DNA from: Pseudooceanicola nitratireducens
GTDB lineage: Bacteria; Pseudomonadota; Alphaproteobacteria; Rhodobacterales; Rhodobacteraceae
NCBI RefSeq assembly: GCF_900109195.1
Contig: NZ_FNZG01000002.1
Location: 70,355-134,354, forward strand
Reading direction: 5' to 3'
Length of the DNA: 64,000 nucleotides
In this document: positions 25,995 through 34,575 of the stretch, piece by piece
Position numbering within the stretch: position 1 is the stretch's first letter
Layout: each line of letters starts with the position of its first letter
Notes under the pieces: generated by a model
Told to the model about the DNA's origin: nothing
Databases searched by the model: none
The model's input: only the letters and a program-made list of their open reading frames with translations
Translations under genes and position numbers: made by a program

Positions 25995-26999
25995 TTACCC
26001 CAGGGCGACCAGGGCATCCACCAGGCGTTCCGCGCCGTGGCGGTAGGGATCGACCGTGGGCAGGCCCATCTCGTCCTCGACACCCTTCATGTAGGACCGG
26101 GCGTCCTCTTCGCTCATGTGCTGGGTGTTGACCGAAATGCCGACGACCTCGCAGGCGGGGTTGGCGACCTTGGCCAGCTCAAGCGCCATGTCGCGCAGGG
26201 CGGTCAGGCTGGGCAGCTTGTACCCCGGCAGGCCGCGCATGTGTTCGCGGGTCGGCTCGTGGCACAGGATCAGCGCGTCGGGCTGGCCGCCGTGGATCAG
26301 CGCCATGGTCACGCCGGAATAGGACACGTGGAACAGGCTGCCCTGCCCTTCGATCATGTCCCAGTGGTCGGCGTCATTGTCGGGCGTCAGCCATTCGATC
26401 GACCCGGCCATGAAGTCCGCGATCACGGCGTCCAGCGGCACGCCTTCACCGGTGATCAGGATGCCGGTCTGGCCGGTGGCGCGGAAGCTGGACTTCAGCC
26501 CGCGCTTCTGCATTTCGCGATCCATGCATAGCGCGGTGTACATCTTGCCGACCGAACAATCGGTGCCGACGGCCAGGCAGCGCTTGCCGGTGCGTTTCTC
26601 GCCATTGGCGATCGGGTATTTCACCGACGGGATGCGCACGTCATGAAGCTGGCGGCCGGTGGCTTCGGCGACGGCCTTCAGGTCTGCTTCGTCGCGCAGC
26701 AGGTTGTGCAGGCCCGAGGCCAGGTCGAACCCTTCCTCAAGCGCCTGGATCAGCACCTTTTTCCATGCGGCAGAAATCACGCCGCCGCGGTTGGCGACAC
26801 CGATCACCAGGGTCTTGGCCCCGGCGGCCTTGGCTTCGGCCAGGGTCATGTCGGTCAGCTTCATGTCGGCCTTGCAGCCTTCCATGCGGAACTGGCCGAC
26901 GGCGTTATCGGGGCGCCAGTCCTTGATGCCCTGCGCGACCTTTGCGGCCAGCATGTCGGGGGCGTCACCGAGGAAAAGCAGATAGGGGGTCTCGATCAT
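25995..26999 (-). CDS. dgcN: D-glutamate N-acetyltransferase DgcN (DUF1611 family)
   Basis: A 334-residue DUF1611 protein. The N-terminal Rossmann-like part starts ETPYLLFLGDAPDMLAAKVAQG. A P-loop-like segment GTDCSVGKMYTALCMDREM lies around residue 145, and TGQTGILITGEGVPLDAVIADF follows. DUF1611 members next to DgcA are known as DgcN, the acetyltransferase that commits D-glutamate to catabolism. The ATG at 26999 gives the family start; the frame is open further upstream without support. It is divergent from mcl1 across 267 bases. Confidence 0.88.
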   Translation of the reverse strand: MIETPYLLFLGDAPDMLAAKVAQGIKDWRPDNAVGQFRMEGCKADMKLTDMTLAEAKAAGAKTLVIGVANRGGVISAAWKKVLIQALEEGFDLASGLHNLLRDEADLKAVAEATGRQLHDVRIPSVKYPIANGEKRTGKRCLAVGTDCSVGKMYTALCMDREMQKRGLKSSFRATGQTGILITGEGVPLDAVIADFMAGSIEWLTPDNDADHWDMIEGQGSLFHVSYSGVTMALIHGGQPDALILCHEPTREHMRGLPGYKLPSLTALRDMALELAKVANPACEVVGISVNTQHMSEEDARSYMKGVEDEMGLPTVDPYRHGAERLVDALVALG

Positions 27000-27266
27000 G
27001 GGAAAACTCCGATTTGTTGCCGCCAGCTTCGCCGATCTGCTTTGAAATGACTTTGCAATTCCGCGGTTGCGAGAGGAAAGTTTCGAAGCTTCTTCGCCTA
27101 TGTGCTGAAAATTCGCACAAATCTTGCGGGGATTCCCCGGCTGACGCCCGATATCGGTGGTTGGGCCGGGGTTTTGCTGCGCCGCAATATCGCCTTGCCT
27201 CACGCGTTGTAATTTAATAACCCTCACCATGACCGAAACGAAATTTCCTTACCTATAGGTGACGTG

Positions 27267-28229
27267 ATGTCCTTCCGTATCCAGCCGACCCCGCCGTCCC
27301 GTCCGAACCGCTGCCAGCTGTTCGGGCCCGCGTCGAACACCAAGCTGCCGCCGAAGATGGCGACCTCGGCCGCGGATGTGATCAACCTCGACCTCGAGGA
27401 TTCGGTGTCCCCCGACGACAAGCCGCAGGCGCGGAAACTGGCGATCGAGGCGATCGGCGACATCGACTGGGGCAACAAGACCCTGTCGGTGCGGATCAAC
27501 GGGCTGGACACGCCCTATTGGTATCGCGACGTGGTGGATATCGTCGAACAGGCTGGTGAGCGGATCGACATGATCATGATCCCCAAGGTCGGCTGCGCCG
27601 AGGATATCTATGCAGTTGACGCGCTGATCTCGTCGATCGAAATGGCGAAGGGCCGCAAGAAGAAGATCGCGCTTGAGGTGATCATCGAATCCGCCGCCGG
27701 TATCGCCCACGTGGAAGAGATCGCCGCCGCCTCGCCCCGCCTTCAGGCGATGAGCCTGGGCGCCGCGGATTACGCCGCCTCCATGGGCATGCAGACCACC
27801 GGGATCGGAGGCACGCAGGAAGATTACTACATGCTGCGCGAGGGTCAGAAATACTGGTCGGACCCGTGGCACTGGGCACAGACCGCCATCGTCGCGGCCT
27901 GCCGGACCCATGGCCTGCTGCCGGTTGATGGCCCGTTTGGCGATTTTTCCGACCCCGAGGGCTATCGCGCCCAGGCGCTGCGGTCTGCCACGCTTGGCAT
28001 GGTCGGGAAATGGGCGATCCACCCCAACCAGATCGCCGTCGCAAACGAGGTCTTCACCCCGCCTGAACACAAGGTGACCGAGGCCAAGGAGATCCTGGCC
28101 GCCATGGAAGAGGCGACCCGCTCCGGCGCCGGTGCCGTGGTCTACAAGGGCCGCCTGGTCGACATCGCCTCGATCAAGCAGGCCGAGGTGATCGTGAAGC
28201 AGGCCGAACTGATCGCCGCCAACGCCTGA
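27267..28229 (+). CDS. mcl1: L-malyl-CoA/beta-methylmalyl-CoA lyase
   Basis: A 320-residue HpcH/HpaI-family lyase, strikingly like Rhodobacter sphaeroides Mcl1: PNRCQLFGPAS, SAADVINLDLEDSVSPDDK, TLSVRINGLDTPYWYRDVVD, EVIIESAAGIAHVEEIAA and MVGKWAIHPNQIA. It cleaves beta-methylmalyl-CoA to glyoxylate and propionyl-CoA and condenses or cleaves malyl-CoA, serving acetate assimilation through the ethylmalonyl-CoA pathway. AGGTGA sits upstream of ATG 27267. A strong terminator follows at 28271-28298, so it is monocistronic. The 267-base upstream gap has no gene; a TTTGCAATTCC string near 27052 could be regulatory. Confidence 0.96.
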   Translation: MSFRIQPTPPSRPNRCQLFGPASNTKLPPKMATSAADVINLDLEDSVSPDDKPQARKLAIEAIGDIDWGNKTLSVRINGLDTPYWYRDVVDIVEQAGERIDMIMIPKVGCAEDIYAVDALISSIEMAKGRKKKIALEVIIESAAGIAHVEEIAAASPRLQAMSLGAADYAASMGMQTTGIGGTQEDYYMLREGQKYWSDPWHWAQTAIVAACRTHGLLPVDGPFGDFSDPEGYRAQALRSATLGMVGKWAIHPNQIAVANEVFTPPEHKVTEAKEILAAMEEATRSGAGAVVYKGRLVDIASIKQAEVIVKQAELIAANA

Positions 28230-28270
28230 TCCCGGGCCCAGGGCTTCCATAGCCTAAATGCAGATACCGA

Positions 28271-28298
28271 CCCCGCCAGACCTTCTGGCGGGGTTTTT
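28271..28298 (+). terminator. mcl1 terminator
   Basis: CCCCGCCAGA and TCTGGCGGGG form a perfect 10-bp stem with a 3-base loop, followed by TTTTT. Confidence 0.95.
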
Positions 28299-28426
28299 CA
28301 TGCCTGGATCACGAGGTTCTGACCAGCAACGAGCCCCTCGGACCCCTGCCGCCACGGCATCGCCCCTTGGCAAAGGGGGCGGTCGCGATACAACAGGGCA
28401 AAGCCAATTGGCCAAAGAGGACCCCC

Positions 28427-28924
28427 ATGCGCGCATTGCTCCCCGCCGCCCTGCTGATCGCAACCGCCCTGCCCGCCCTTGCGGATGTCGTGGAAAACGA
28501 CGTCATCAAGGTCTTCGACGGGAAATGGGTGCAATCCAAGGATCCGTCGCAGAACGGCATCCTGATGTATCTGACGCAGGAACGGTCCTCGGTCGGGGAA
28601 TATTTCTCGGTCCGCTGTGACGGGGCCGAACCTTCGGTCCGCGTGGCCTATCCGAAACGCCATTCGGCCAAGGACATCGGCCTGACCGTGGACGGCGTCG
28701 AACAGCGCGTGCCGGCCGAATTCACCGGCAAGACCAAGGATCCGCATTTCCTGAAGGGCAATGTCTTTGGCTATGCGCTGAAGTTCGAAGACGCAGCCGC
28801 CCGCGATGCCTTCCTGCAGGGTCTGGCCCAGGGCCGGATGCTGACCGTCGAAGGCCAGAGCCTGCCGGTCGAACTGGCCGGATCCGCGCAGGCTTTGCGC
28901 GAACAGGCGGGCTACTGCAAGTAA
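28427..28924 (+). CDS. Exported protein of unknown function
   Basis: A 165-residue protein with a clear signal peptide (MRALLPAALLIATALPALA, cut before DVVEND). The mature part has two cysteines (in VRCDGAE and near the C-terminus in AGYCK) that could form a disulphide. No family motif is recognised. AAGAGG lies 8 bases upstream of ATG 28427. It is convergent with the Lrp gene, 7 bases away. Probably periplasmic; function unknown. Confidence 0.75.
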   Translation: MRALLPAALLIATALPALADVVENDVIKVFDGKWVQSKDPSQNGILMYLTQERSSVGEYFSVRCDGAEPSVRVAYPKRHSAKDIGLTVDGVEQRVPAEFTGKTKDPHFLKGNVFGYALKFEDAAARDAFLQGLAQGRMLTVEGQSLPVELAGSAQALREQAGYCK

Positions 28925-28931
28925 CCCGCGT

Positions 28932-29423
28932 CTAGGCCCGTTCGTCCTTGGGCGAGGCCATAACCACGTAGGAGGTGATGGCGCTGACCTGCGGGACGGT
29001 GCCCAGCACCTCGGTGTGGAAGGCCTTGTAGGCGGCCAGATCCGCCGCCTCGATCCGCAGCAGGTATTCCCAGGCCCCGGTGATGTTGTGACACTCCCGC
29101 ACCTCGGGCGCGGCGGCGATGGCCTGTTCAAAGGCCTCCTGCGCGGACTTGGTGTGGGTATTCAGCCCGACCGTCACATAGGCGGTAAAGCCGACGCCGT
29201 TCTTGGCCGGGTCCAGCACGGCGCGATAGCCGGCGATTACCCCGCTGCGCTCAAGCTCTTGCACGCGGCGCAGGCAGGCCGAGGGCGACAGGCCCACCTG
29301 CCCCGAAAGCTCGAGATTCGAAATGCGCCCGTCCCGCGTCAGGACGCGCAATATCTTGCGGTCGATTTCGTCTATATTCGCACCCGATTGCTTAACAGGC
29401 CTTGCAGCCGCCACATTATGCAA
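28932..29423 (-). CDS. Lrp/AsnC-family transcriptional regulator
   Basis: About 163 residues. The helix-turn-helix reads LELSGQVGLSPSACLRRVQELERSGVI and the C-terminal RAM ligand domain includes VTVGLNTHTK and ITGAWEYLLRIEAADLAAYKAF. The true start is uncertain: TTG 29423 or an in-frame GTG nine bases later. It is divergent from a LysE-type exporter across 53 bases, the classic arrangement in which an Lrp-type regulator senses an amino acid and switches on its exporter. Confidence 0.9.
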   Translation of the reverse strand: MHNVAAARPVKQSGANIDEIDRKILRVLTRDGRISNLELSGQVGLSPSACLRRVQELERSGVIAGYRAVLDPAKNGVGFTAYVTVGLNTHTKSAQEAFEQAIAAAPEVRECHNITGAWEYLLRIEAADLAAYKAFHTEVLGTVPQVSAITSYVVMASPKDERA

Positions 29424-29476
29424 CCCAATGCCGCCTGGGAAGCCCTAGGATGTCCCGACCAAGACCGGAGCCCCCC

Positions 29477-30073
29477 ATGACCCCCGACCTGATCCTGGCC
29501 CTTGCGGCCTTCTGCCTTGTCTCCTCGATCACGCCGGGGCCGAACAACCTGATGCTGATGGCCTCGGGGGCGAACTTTGGGTTCCGCCGGTCCATGCCTC
29601 ATATGCTGGGCATTGCCGTGGGCTTCACGGTCATGGTAGTGCTGGTCGGGGCCGGGCTGATCCAGATCTTCGACGCCTTCCCGATCAGCCACACGATCCT
29701 GACCGTGTTCAGCGTCGCCTATCTGCTGTGGCTGGCCTGGAAGATCGCCAATGCCGCCGCGCCCGAAGGTGCGCCGGATGCCGATGCGCGGCCCTTTACC
29801 TTTCTTCAGGCGGCGCTGTTCCAATGGGTGAACCCCAAGGCCTGGACCATGGCGCTGACCGCGATCACCGTCTATGCGGCCGATCGCAGTCTTCTGGGCA
29901 TCCTTCTGGTCGCCGCCGTCTTTGGCGCGGTGAACCTGCCCTGCATTTCCGTCTGGACCGTCATGGGCCAACAGGTGCGGCGGGTGCTGACCAACCCCGC
30001 CCGGCTGCGCGCCTTCAACTGGACCATGGCGGGATTGCTGGTGGCATCGCTTGCGCCGCTGCTGTTCCCCTAG
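29477..30073 (+). CDS. LysE/RhtB-family amino-acid exporter
   Basis: A 198-residue membrane protein with the family motif SSITPGPNNLMLMASGANFG near residue 15, VNPKAWTMALTAITVYA mid-protein and about six membrane segments. The start ATG 29477 has GGAG close upstream. It is probably controlled by the divergent Lrp-type regulator. It differs from the other LysE-family gene at 3415-4035, so the window carries two members. Confidence 0.92.
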   Translation: MTPDLILALAAFCLVSSITPGPNNLMLMASGANFGFRRSMPHMLGIAVGFTVMVVLVGAGLIQIFDAFPISHTILTVFSVAYLLWLAWKIANAAAPEGAPDADARPFTFLQAALFQWVNPKAWTMALTAITVYAADRSLLGILLVAAVFGAVNLPCISVWTVMGQQVRRVLTNPARLRAFNWTMAGLLVASLAPLLFP

Positions 30074-30182
30074 GTGCGGCGCGCGATCGGCGGCGGCGGG
30101 CTTGTAAATCCGGGCCAAACCCAAGCAGAGTTGCAAAGCCGCCACCGCGTGGGCATATACCCCGCAAACCAGAGGTATCCCA

Positions 30183-31181
30183 ATGTCCGACCAGAACACC
30201 GACCGGCCCGTGCGCGAACCCAGCAGCTATCTGGATTTCGAAAAGCCCCTGGCCGAGATTGAAGGCAAGGCCCGAGAACTGCGCGCCATGGCGCGGCAGA
30301 CCGAAGGCATGGACATCGAGTCCGAGGCCAAGGGTCTGGACGCCAAGGCCGAAACCATGCTGCGGGATCTCTACAAGTCCCTGACGCCGTGGCGGAAATG
30401 CCAGGTGGCGCGGCACCCCGACCGGCCCCATTGCCAGGATTACATCGAGGCGCTGTTCACCGAATACACGCCGCTGGCGGGCGACCGGAACTTTGCCGAC
30501 GATCACGCCGTCATGGGCGGCCTGGCCCGGTTCAACGACACGCCCGTCATGGTCATCGGCCATGAAAAGGGCAACGACACCAAAAGCCGGATCGAACGCA
30601 ATTTCGGCATGGCGCGCCCCGAAGGCTACCGCAAGGCCGTGCGCCTGATGCAGATGGCCGACAAGTTCAACCTGCCCGTGGTGACGCTGGTCGACACCCC
30701 CGGGGCCTATCCCGGCAAGGGCGCGGAAGAACGCGGCCAGTCCGAGGCGATCGCCCGCTCGACCGAGGCCTGCCTGCAGATCGGCGTGCCGCTGGTTTCC
30801 GTGATCATCGGCGAAGGCGGGTCCGGCGGGGCGGTGGCCTTTGCCACGGCCAATAGCGTCGCGATGCTGGAACATTCGGTCTATTCGGTGATTACCCCCG
30901 AGGGCTGTGCCTCGATCCTGTGGAAGGATTCCGAGAAGATGCGCGAAGCGGCCGAGGCCATGCGCCTGACCGCGCAGGACCTGAAGGAACTGGGCGTGAT
31001 CGACAGCATCGTGCCCGAACCCCTTGGCGGCGCGCATCGCAACCGCAAGATGGCCATCGACGGCGTGCGCAAGTCGATCCAGTCCATGCTGAACGGGCTC
31101 GAGGGCCAGAGCCGCGAAAAGCTGATCAAGGCGCGCCGCGACAAGTTCCTGAACATGGGCTCCAAGGGGCTGGCGGCCTGA
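30183..31181 (+). CDS. accA: Acetyl-CoA carboxylase carboxyltransferase subunit alpha
   Basis: A 332-residue AccA. It opens with the conserved [19 protein letters not shown] helix and has [55 protein letters not shown] and [13 protein letters not shown], the crotonase-fold oxyanion loop. With AccD it transfers the carboxyl group from biotin to acetyl-CoA, the first committed step of fatty-acid synthesis. accD is not in the window. AGAGG precedes ATG 30183, and a terminator follows at 31226-31260. Confidence 0.98.
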   Translation: MSDQNTDRPVREPSSYLDFEKPLAEIEGKARELRAMARQTEGMDIESEAKGLDAKAETMLRDLYKSLTPWRKCQVARHPDRPHCQDYIEALFTEYTPLAGDRNFADDHAVMGGLARFNDTPVMVIGHEKGNDTKSRIERNFGMARPEGYRKAVRLMQMADKFNLPVVTLVDTPGAYPGKGAEERGQSEAIARSTEACLQIGVPLVSVIIGEGGSGGAVAFATANSVAMLEHSVYSVITPEGCASILWKDSEKMREAAEAMRLTAQDLKELGVIDSIVPEPLGGAHRNRKMAIDGVRKSIQSMLNGLEGQSREKLIKARRDKFLNMGSKGLAA

Positions 31182-31225
31182 TCGGGCTTGGTTGGACCGC
31201 CGCCCACTGGGCATCCCGGACATGA

Positions 31226-31260
31226 AAAACGGGCCTGCAATCTGCGGGCCCGTTTCTGTT
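31226..31260. terminator. Bidirectional terminator between accA and gntR-type gene
   Basis: AAACGGGCC (31227-31235) pairs with GGCCCGTTT (31247-31255) around an 11-base loop; TCTGTTTTC follows on the plus strand and AAAA precedes. Genes on either side are convergent. Confidence 0.85.
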
Positions 31261-31280
31261 TTCGCTTTCGCAGCAAGGGT

Positions 31281-31940
31281 TTAGTTGGCCAGCATCCGCA
31301 AGCCCTGGGTCACGTCCGACCGCACTGCCAGCCGCAGCCCCGGTTCGTCCCCGGCCTTCAGCGCGGCGATGATCAGCCGGTGGAAATGCGGCCCTTCTTT
31401 CCGGTTCAGACGGCCGTAAAGCTTGCGCATGGTCGGCCCCAGCTGAAGCCAGACGGTTTCCGCCATGGCCAGCATCGCCGGGGCCTGGGCGCGCAGGTAC
31501 AGCGTGCGGTGGAATTCCAGGTTGGTGCGGATGTAGCCGACGGCATCGTGCCGCTCGACCACCTCGGAAATCGTGGCGTTGATCGTCTGCAGCCGGTCGA
31601 TCAGCGCGATATGGGCCCGCGGCAGCGCGCGCGAGGCCAGCTCGACCTCGAGCAGGGCGCGCAGGGCGGCCAGTTCTTCGATCCGGTCGTTGCTGATCTC
31701 GGGCGTGGACACCCGGCCCGAGGCGGACAGCGTCAGCGCCCCTTCGGCCACCAGCCGCCGCACCGATTCGCGGGCAGGCGTCATCGAGACGCCGTATTGC
31801 TTGCCGATGCCGCGCAGGGTCAGCGCCTCTCCCGGGGGGATTTCACCGTACATGATGCGCGTGCGCAGCCCGCGATAGACGCGTTCATGCGCGGCGGGGC
31901 TGGGATCTGGGCGGGCGTCGGGACGAGATTGCATCAACAT
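31281..31940 (-). CDS. GntR-family regulator, FadR/FCD subfamily
   Basis: A 219-residue repressor. The winged helix reads GEALTLRGIGKQYGVSMTPARESVRRLVAEGAL and the all-helical FCD ligand domain follows, with probable metal-binding histidines in LEFHRTLYLRA and GPHFHRLIIAAL. I use ATG 31940, which leaves a short polar N-terminus. Its target is unknown: the neighbours are accA and a metallopeptidase, neither an obvious regulatory partner. Confidence 0.9.
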   Translation of the reverse strand: MLMQSRPDARPDPSPAAHERVYRGLRTRIMYGEIPPGEALTLRGIGKQYGVSMTPARESVRRLVAEGALTLSASGRVSTPEISNDRIEELAALRALLEVELASRALPRAHIALIDRLQTINATISEVVERHDAVGYIRTNLEFHRTLYLRAQAPAMLAMAETVWLQLGPTMRKLYGRLNRKEGPHFHRLIIAALKAGDEPGLRLAVRSDVTQGLRMLAN

Positions 31941-32006
31941 GGCGCGGACTGTGATCACAAATCCGGGCGGGGTCAATGGGTCTATTGGGGGCGACCCTCA
32001 GCCCGA

Positions 32007-32705
32007 TCAGCCCTCGGCGTCGAAACGATAGCGGTGCAGCGCGGCCCCGTCGCTGCGCAGCCAGCCGCGCTGGACCTCGTAGGGGCCGTGGATGCGGGTC
32101 ACGGTGTCCCAGAAGGCGCTGGAATGGTTCATTTCTTTCAGATGCGCGACCTCATGCGCGGCGACATAGTCCAGCACCTCGGACGGGGCCAGGATCAGCC
32201 GCCAGGAATAGGACAGCGCGCCGCTTGCGGAACAGGATCCCCATCTGGACCGCGTGTCGCGCAGGGTCAGCCGGCTGTAATTCCGCCCCAGCCGCGCCGC
32301 GTAATGGTCCGAAGCCCGCGCCAGCCGGTCCCGCGCCAGAGTCTTCAGCCAGGCGGCCAGCCGTGTCGGCACCTGATCGGGTGCGCCGGGCACCAGGATG
32401 CGCCCCTCGGTCACCTTCACCGACCGGCCCGTGCCCTGCGAGATTTCATGCCGCACGCCAGCAAGGGGGATCGTTGCGCCCAGGGCCACGGGAAACAGCC
32501 CGCCGTGGCGCGCCAGATGGGTACGGATCCAATCGGCCTTGTCCCCGGCAAACCGCAGCCCTTCACGGTCGCTGACCCCGCGCGGCAGGGTCAGGGTCAC
32601 CCGCCCATCCAGCGACGACACCCGCAGCGAAATCCGCCGTGCCCTGGGGGAACGTTTCAGATTGATTTCCACCGGGGGGTTGCCCGGCAGGACATGCTGG
32701 CCCAT
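32007..32705 (-). CDS. M48/YgjP-type (DUF45) metallopeptidase
   Basis: A 232-residue protein with the zinc motif AAHEVAHLKEMNHSSAFW (HExxH, then a third His) near residue 185 and the family strings RSPRARRISLRVS and DTRSRWGSCSASGALSYSWRL. YgjP-type proteins are cytoplasmic and of unknown substrate. It is divergent from the FYDLN-acid gene across 111 bases, and that gap includes TTGACA at 32745-32750. Confidence 0.88.
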   Translation of the reverse strand: MGQHVLPGNPPVEINLKRSPRARRISLRVSSLDGRVTLTLPRGVSDREGLRFAGDKADWIRTHLARHGGLFPVALGATIPLAGVRHEISQGTGRSVKVTEGRILVPGAPDQVPTRLAAWLKTLARDRLARASDHYAARLGRNYSRLTLRDTRSRWGSCSASGALSYSWRLILAPSEVLDYVAAHEVAHLKEMNHSSAFWDTVTRIHGPYEVQRGWLRSDGAALHRYRFDAEG

Positions 32706-32816
32706 ATGACCCCCGTTCTAAGCCCCGATCTCGCGGAAAAGCCTTTGACACCCTTAGCCCGGTATGGCAGGGGACGCGGATTGTCGGCAAGTGATGTCAT
32801 CTGAGAGGGAATGTCC

Positions 32817-33134
32817 ATGCCCAAGGAAGAATGGGGTACGAAGCGTGTCTGCCCCACGACCGGAAAGCGGTTTTACGATCTGAACAAATCTCCGATCGTC
32901 AGCCCCTACACGGGTGAGATCGTCGAGTTTGACGAATCCAAGAACCGCATGATCGCTGCGGATGCCGAGGATGCCTCGGCCAAGAAAGGCAACGACGACG
33001 TCGAAGACGATGTTGTGCTGGACGATGACGACGTCGATGTGGATCTGGACGATGATCTGCTGGACGACGACGAGGATGACGACAACGTCTCTCTCGACGA
33101 AATCGCCGACGTTTCGAACGACGACGACGATTGA
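32817..33134 (+). CDS. FYDLN-acid (TIGR02300) family protein
   Basis: A 105-residue protein found across alphaproteobacteria. The N-terminus is conserved: PKEEWGTKRVCPTTGKRFYDLNKSPIVSPYTG, with the FYDLN box. The C-terminal half (about residues 53-105) is almost pure Asp/Glu with scattered valines. I choose ATG 32817 because GAGAGG sits at the right distance; an ATG six bases earlier is too close. Only one cysteine remains in the N-terminal part where a zinc ribbon might have been. Function is unknown in the family. It lies just upstream of tRNA-Ala. Confidence 0.9.
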   Translation: MPKEEWGTKRVCPTTGKRFYDLNKSPIVSPYTGEIVEFDESKNRMIAADAEDASAKKGNDDVEDDVVLDDDDVDVDLDDDLLDDDEDDDNVSLDEIADVSNDDDD

Positions 33135-33179
33135 TCTGACGGGAAGTTGGACGGGGTTTTCAGGGCGCGATTTTTTCGC

Positions 33180-33208
33180 TTGATCCCCCCCGCAGCTTCC
33201 CATACACA
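33180..33208 (+). promoter_or_regulatory. tRNA-Ala promoter
   Basis: TTGATC (33180-33185), 17 bp, TACACA (33203-33208); the predicted start is about 26 bases before the tRNA. Confidence 0.65.
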
Positions 33209-33240
33209 GCGCCGCACGGGCGATGCAGCCCGTGCCAAAT

Positions 33241-33315
<75 letters not shown>

Positions 33316-33316
<1 letters not shown>

Positions 33317-33340
33317 AACACCCTGTCTCAGGGCGTTTCC
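33316..33340 (+). terminator. Terminator after tRNA-Ala
   Basis: AAAC-A-CCCTG / CAGGG-C-GTTT with loop TCT and one A/C mismatch, followed by TTTCCTTCC; it begins right at the tRNA 3' end. Confidence 0.6.
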
Positions 33341-33441
33341 TTCCCCCCGAATTTGAACCGATCGCCCCGCCACCCGGGATCCCTGCGTTTGCAGCCGCGA
33401 AACCCGTGGGCCTTTGGCGCAAAGGGCGCTAAGGCTGTGGC

Positions 33442-34551
33442 ATGAGCGTTGAACCTTTCGAAATCTTCCTGGTCTGTGCGCCGGGGCTGGAACCCATGCT
33501 GGCCGAAGAGGCCCGCAGCCTTGGCTTTCCCGTATCCGGCATCCTGCCCGGCGGCGTGACCTTCAATGGGCTCTGGCCGGATGTCTGGCGGGCGAATCTG
33601 GCGCTGCGCGGGGCGACCCGTGTGCTGGCCCGGATCGGTGATTTCCGCGCCTTCCATCTGGCGCAGCTGGACAAGCGGGCGCGCAAGTTCGATTGGGGCG
33701 CGGTCCTGCGCCCGGATGTGCCCGTCTCGGTCGAGGCGACCTGCATCAAGTCCAAGATCTACCACGACCGCGCCGCCGCGCAGCGGATCGAAACCGCCCT
33801 GCGCGAAGAGGCCGGGATCACCATTGCCAAGGACGCGCCGCTGAAGGTCATGGCCCGGATCGAGGACAACCTTGTCACGATTTCGGTCGATACCAGCGGT
33901 GATCTGCTGCACAAGCGCGGGCACAAGGCCGCCGTGGGCAAGGCCCCGATGCGCGAAACCCTGGCGGCGCTGTTCCTGCGGCGCTGTGGCTATACCGGCG
34001 GTGAAACGGTGGTCGACCCGATGTGCGGGTCCGGCACCTTCGTCATCGAGGCGGCGGAAATGGCGCTTGGCCTGTTACCGGGGCGGTCGCGCCGCTTTGC
34101 CTTTGAACAGCTGTCGACTTTTGACCCCGACGCCGTCGCCGCGCTGCGCGAACAGGCCCCGACCCAGACGTCCCTGCGGTTCTACGGGTCCGACCGCGAC
34201 GCGGGCGCGGTGAAGAACGCCACCGCCAATGCGGACCGTGCTGGCGTATCGGACGTGCTGCAGATCACCCAGGCCCCGATCAGCGATCTGGCCCGCCCCG
34301 AGGGCGCGCCCGGTCTGGTCATCATCAACCCGCCCTATGGCGGACGGATCGGCAACCGGAAGATGCTGTTCTCGCTTTACGGCACCGTGGGCGAGGTGCT
34401 GACCGAACGCTTCCGCGGCTGGCGCGTCGGCATCATCACAGATGACGGCGGGCTGGCCAAGGCGACCGGCCTGCCCTTCCTGCCGATGGAGCGGGCGATC
34501 GACCACGGCGGGCTGAAGGTCAAGCTCTACCGCACCGATCCCCTGCCCTAA
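33442..34551 (+). CDS. THUMP-domain class I SAM-dependent RNA methyltransferase (RlmL-like)
   Basis: A 369-residue protein. An N-terminal ferredoxin-like/THUMP part (about 1-155) starts FEIFLVCAPGLEPMLAEEARSLG. A Rossmann methyltransferase has ETVVDPMCGSGTFVIEAAEMA (SAM motif I), FYGSDRDAGAVKNATANA, and the catalytic IINPPYGGRIG. This matches the N-terminal half of E. coli RlmL, which makes m2G2445 in 23S rRNA. The second RlmK half is missing, as is usual outside gammaproteobacteria. It follows tRNA-Ala after 125 bases. Confidence 0.9.
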   Translation: MSVEPFEIFLVCAPGLEPMLAEEARSLGFPVSGILPGGVTFNGLWPDVWRANLALRGATRVLARIGDFRAFHLAQLDKRARKFDWGAVLRPDVPVSVEATCIKSKIYHDRAAAQRIETALREEAGITIAKDAPLKVMARIEDNLVTISVDTSGDLLHKRGHKAAVGKAPMRETLAALFLRRCGYTGGETVVDPMCGSGTFVIEAAEMALGLLPGRSRRFAFEQLSTFDPDAVAALREQAPTQTSLRFYGSDRDAGAVKNATANADRAGVSDVLQITQAPISDLARPEGAPGLVIINPPYGGRIGNRKMLFSLYGTVGEVLTERFRGWRVGIITDDGGLAKATGLPFLPMERAIDHGGLKVKLYRTDPLP

Positions 34552-34575
34552 GGCGCGGGGGCCTTCGGACGGCGC

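Noticed and set aside
31188-32804. A 538-codon plus-strand frame between accA and the FYDLN gene
   Set aside because: It is antisense to the GntR regulator and the YgjP-type peptidase, both with clear domains.
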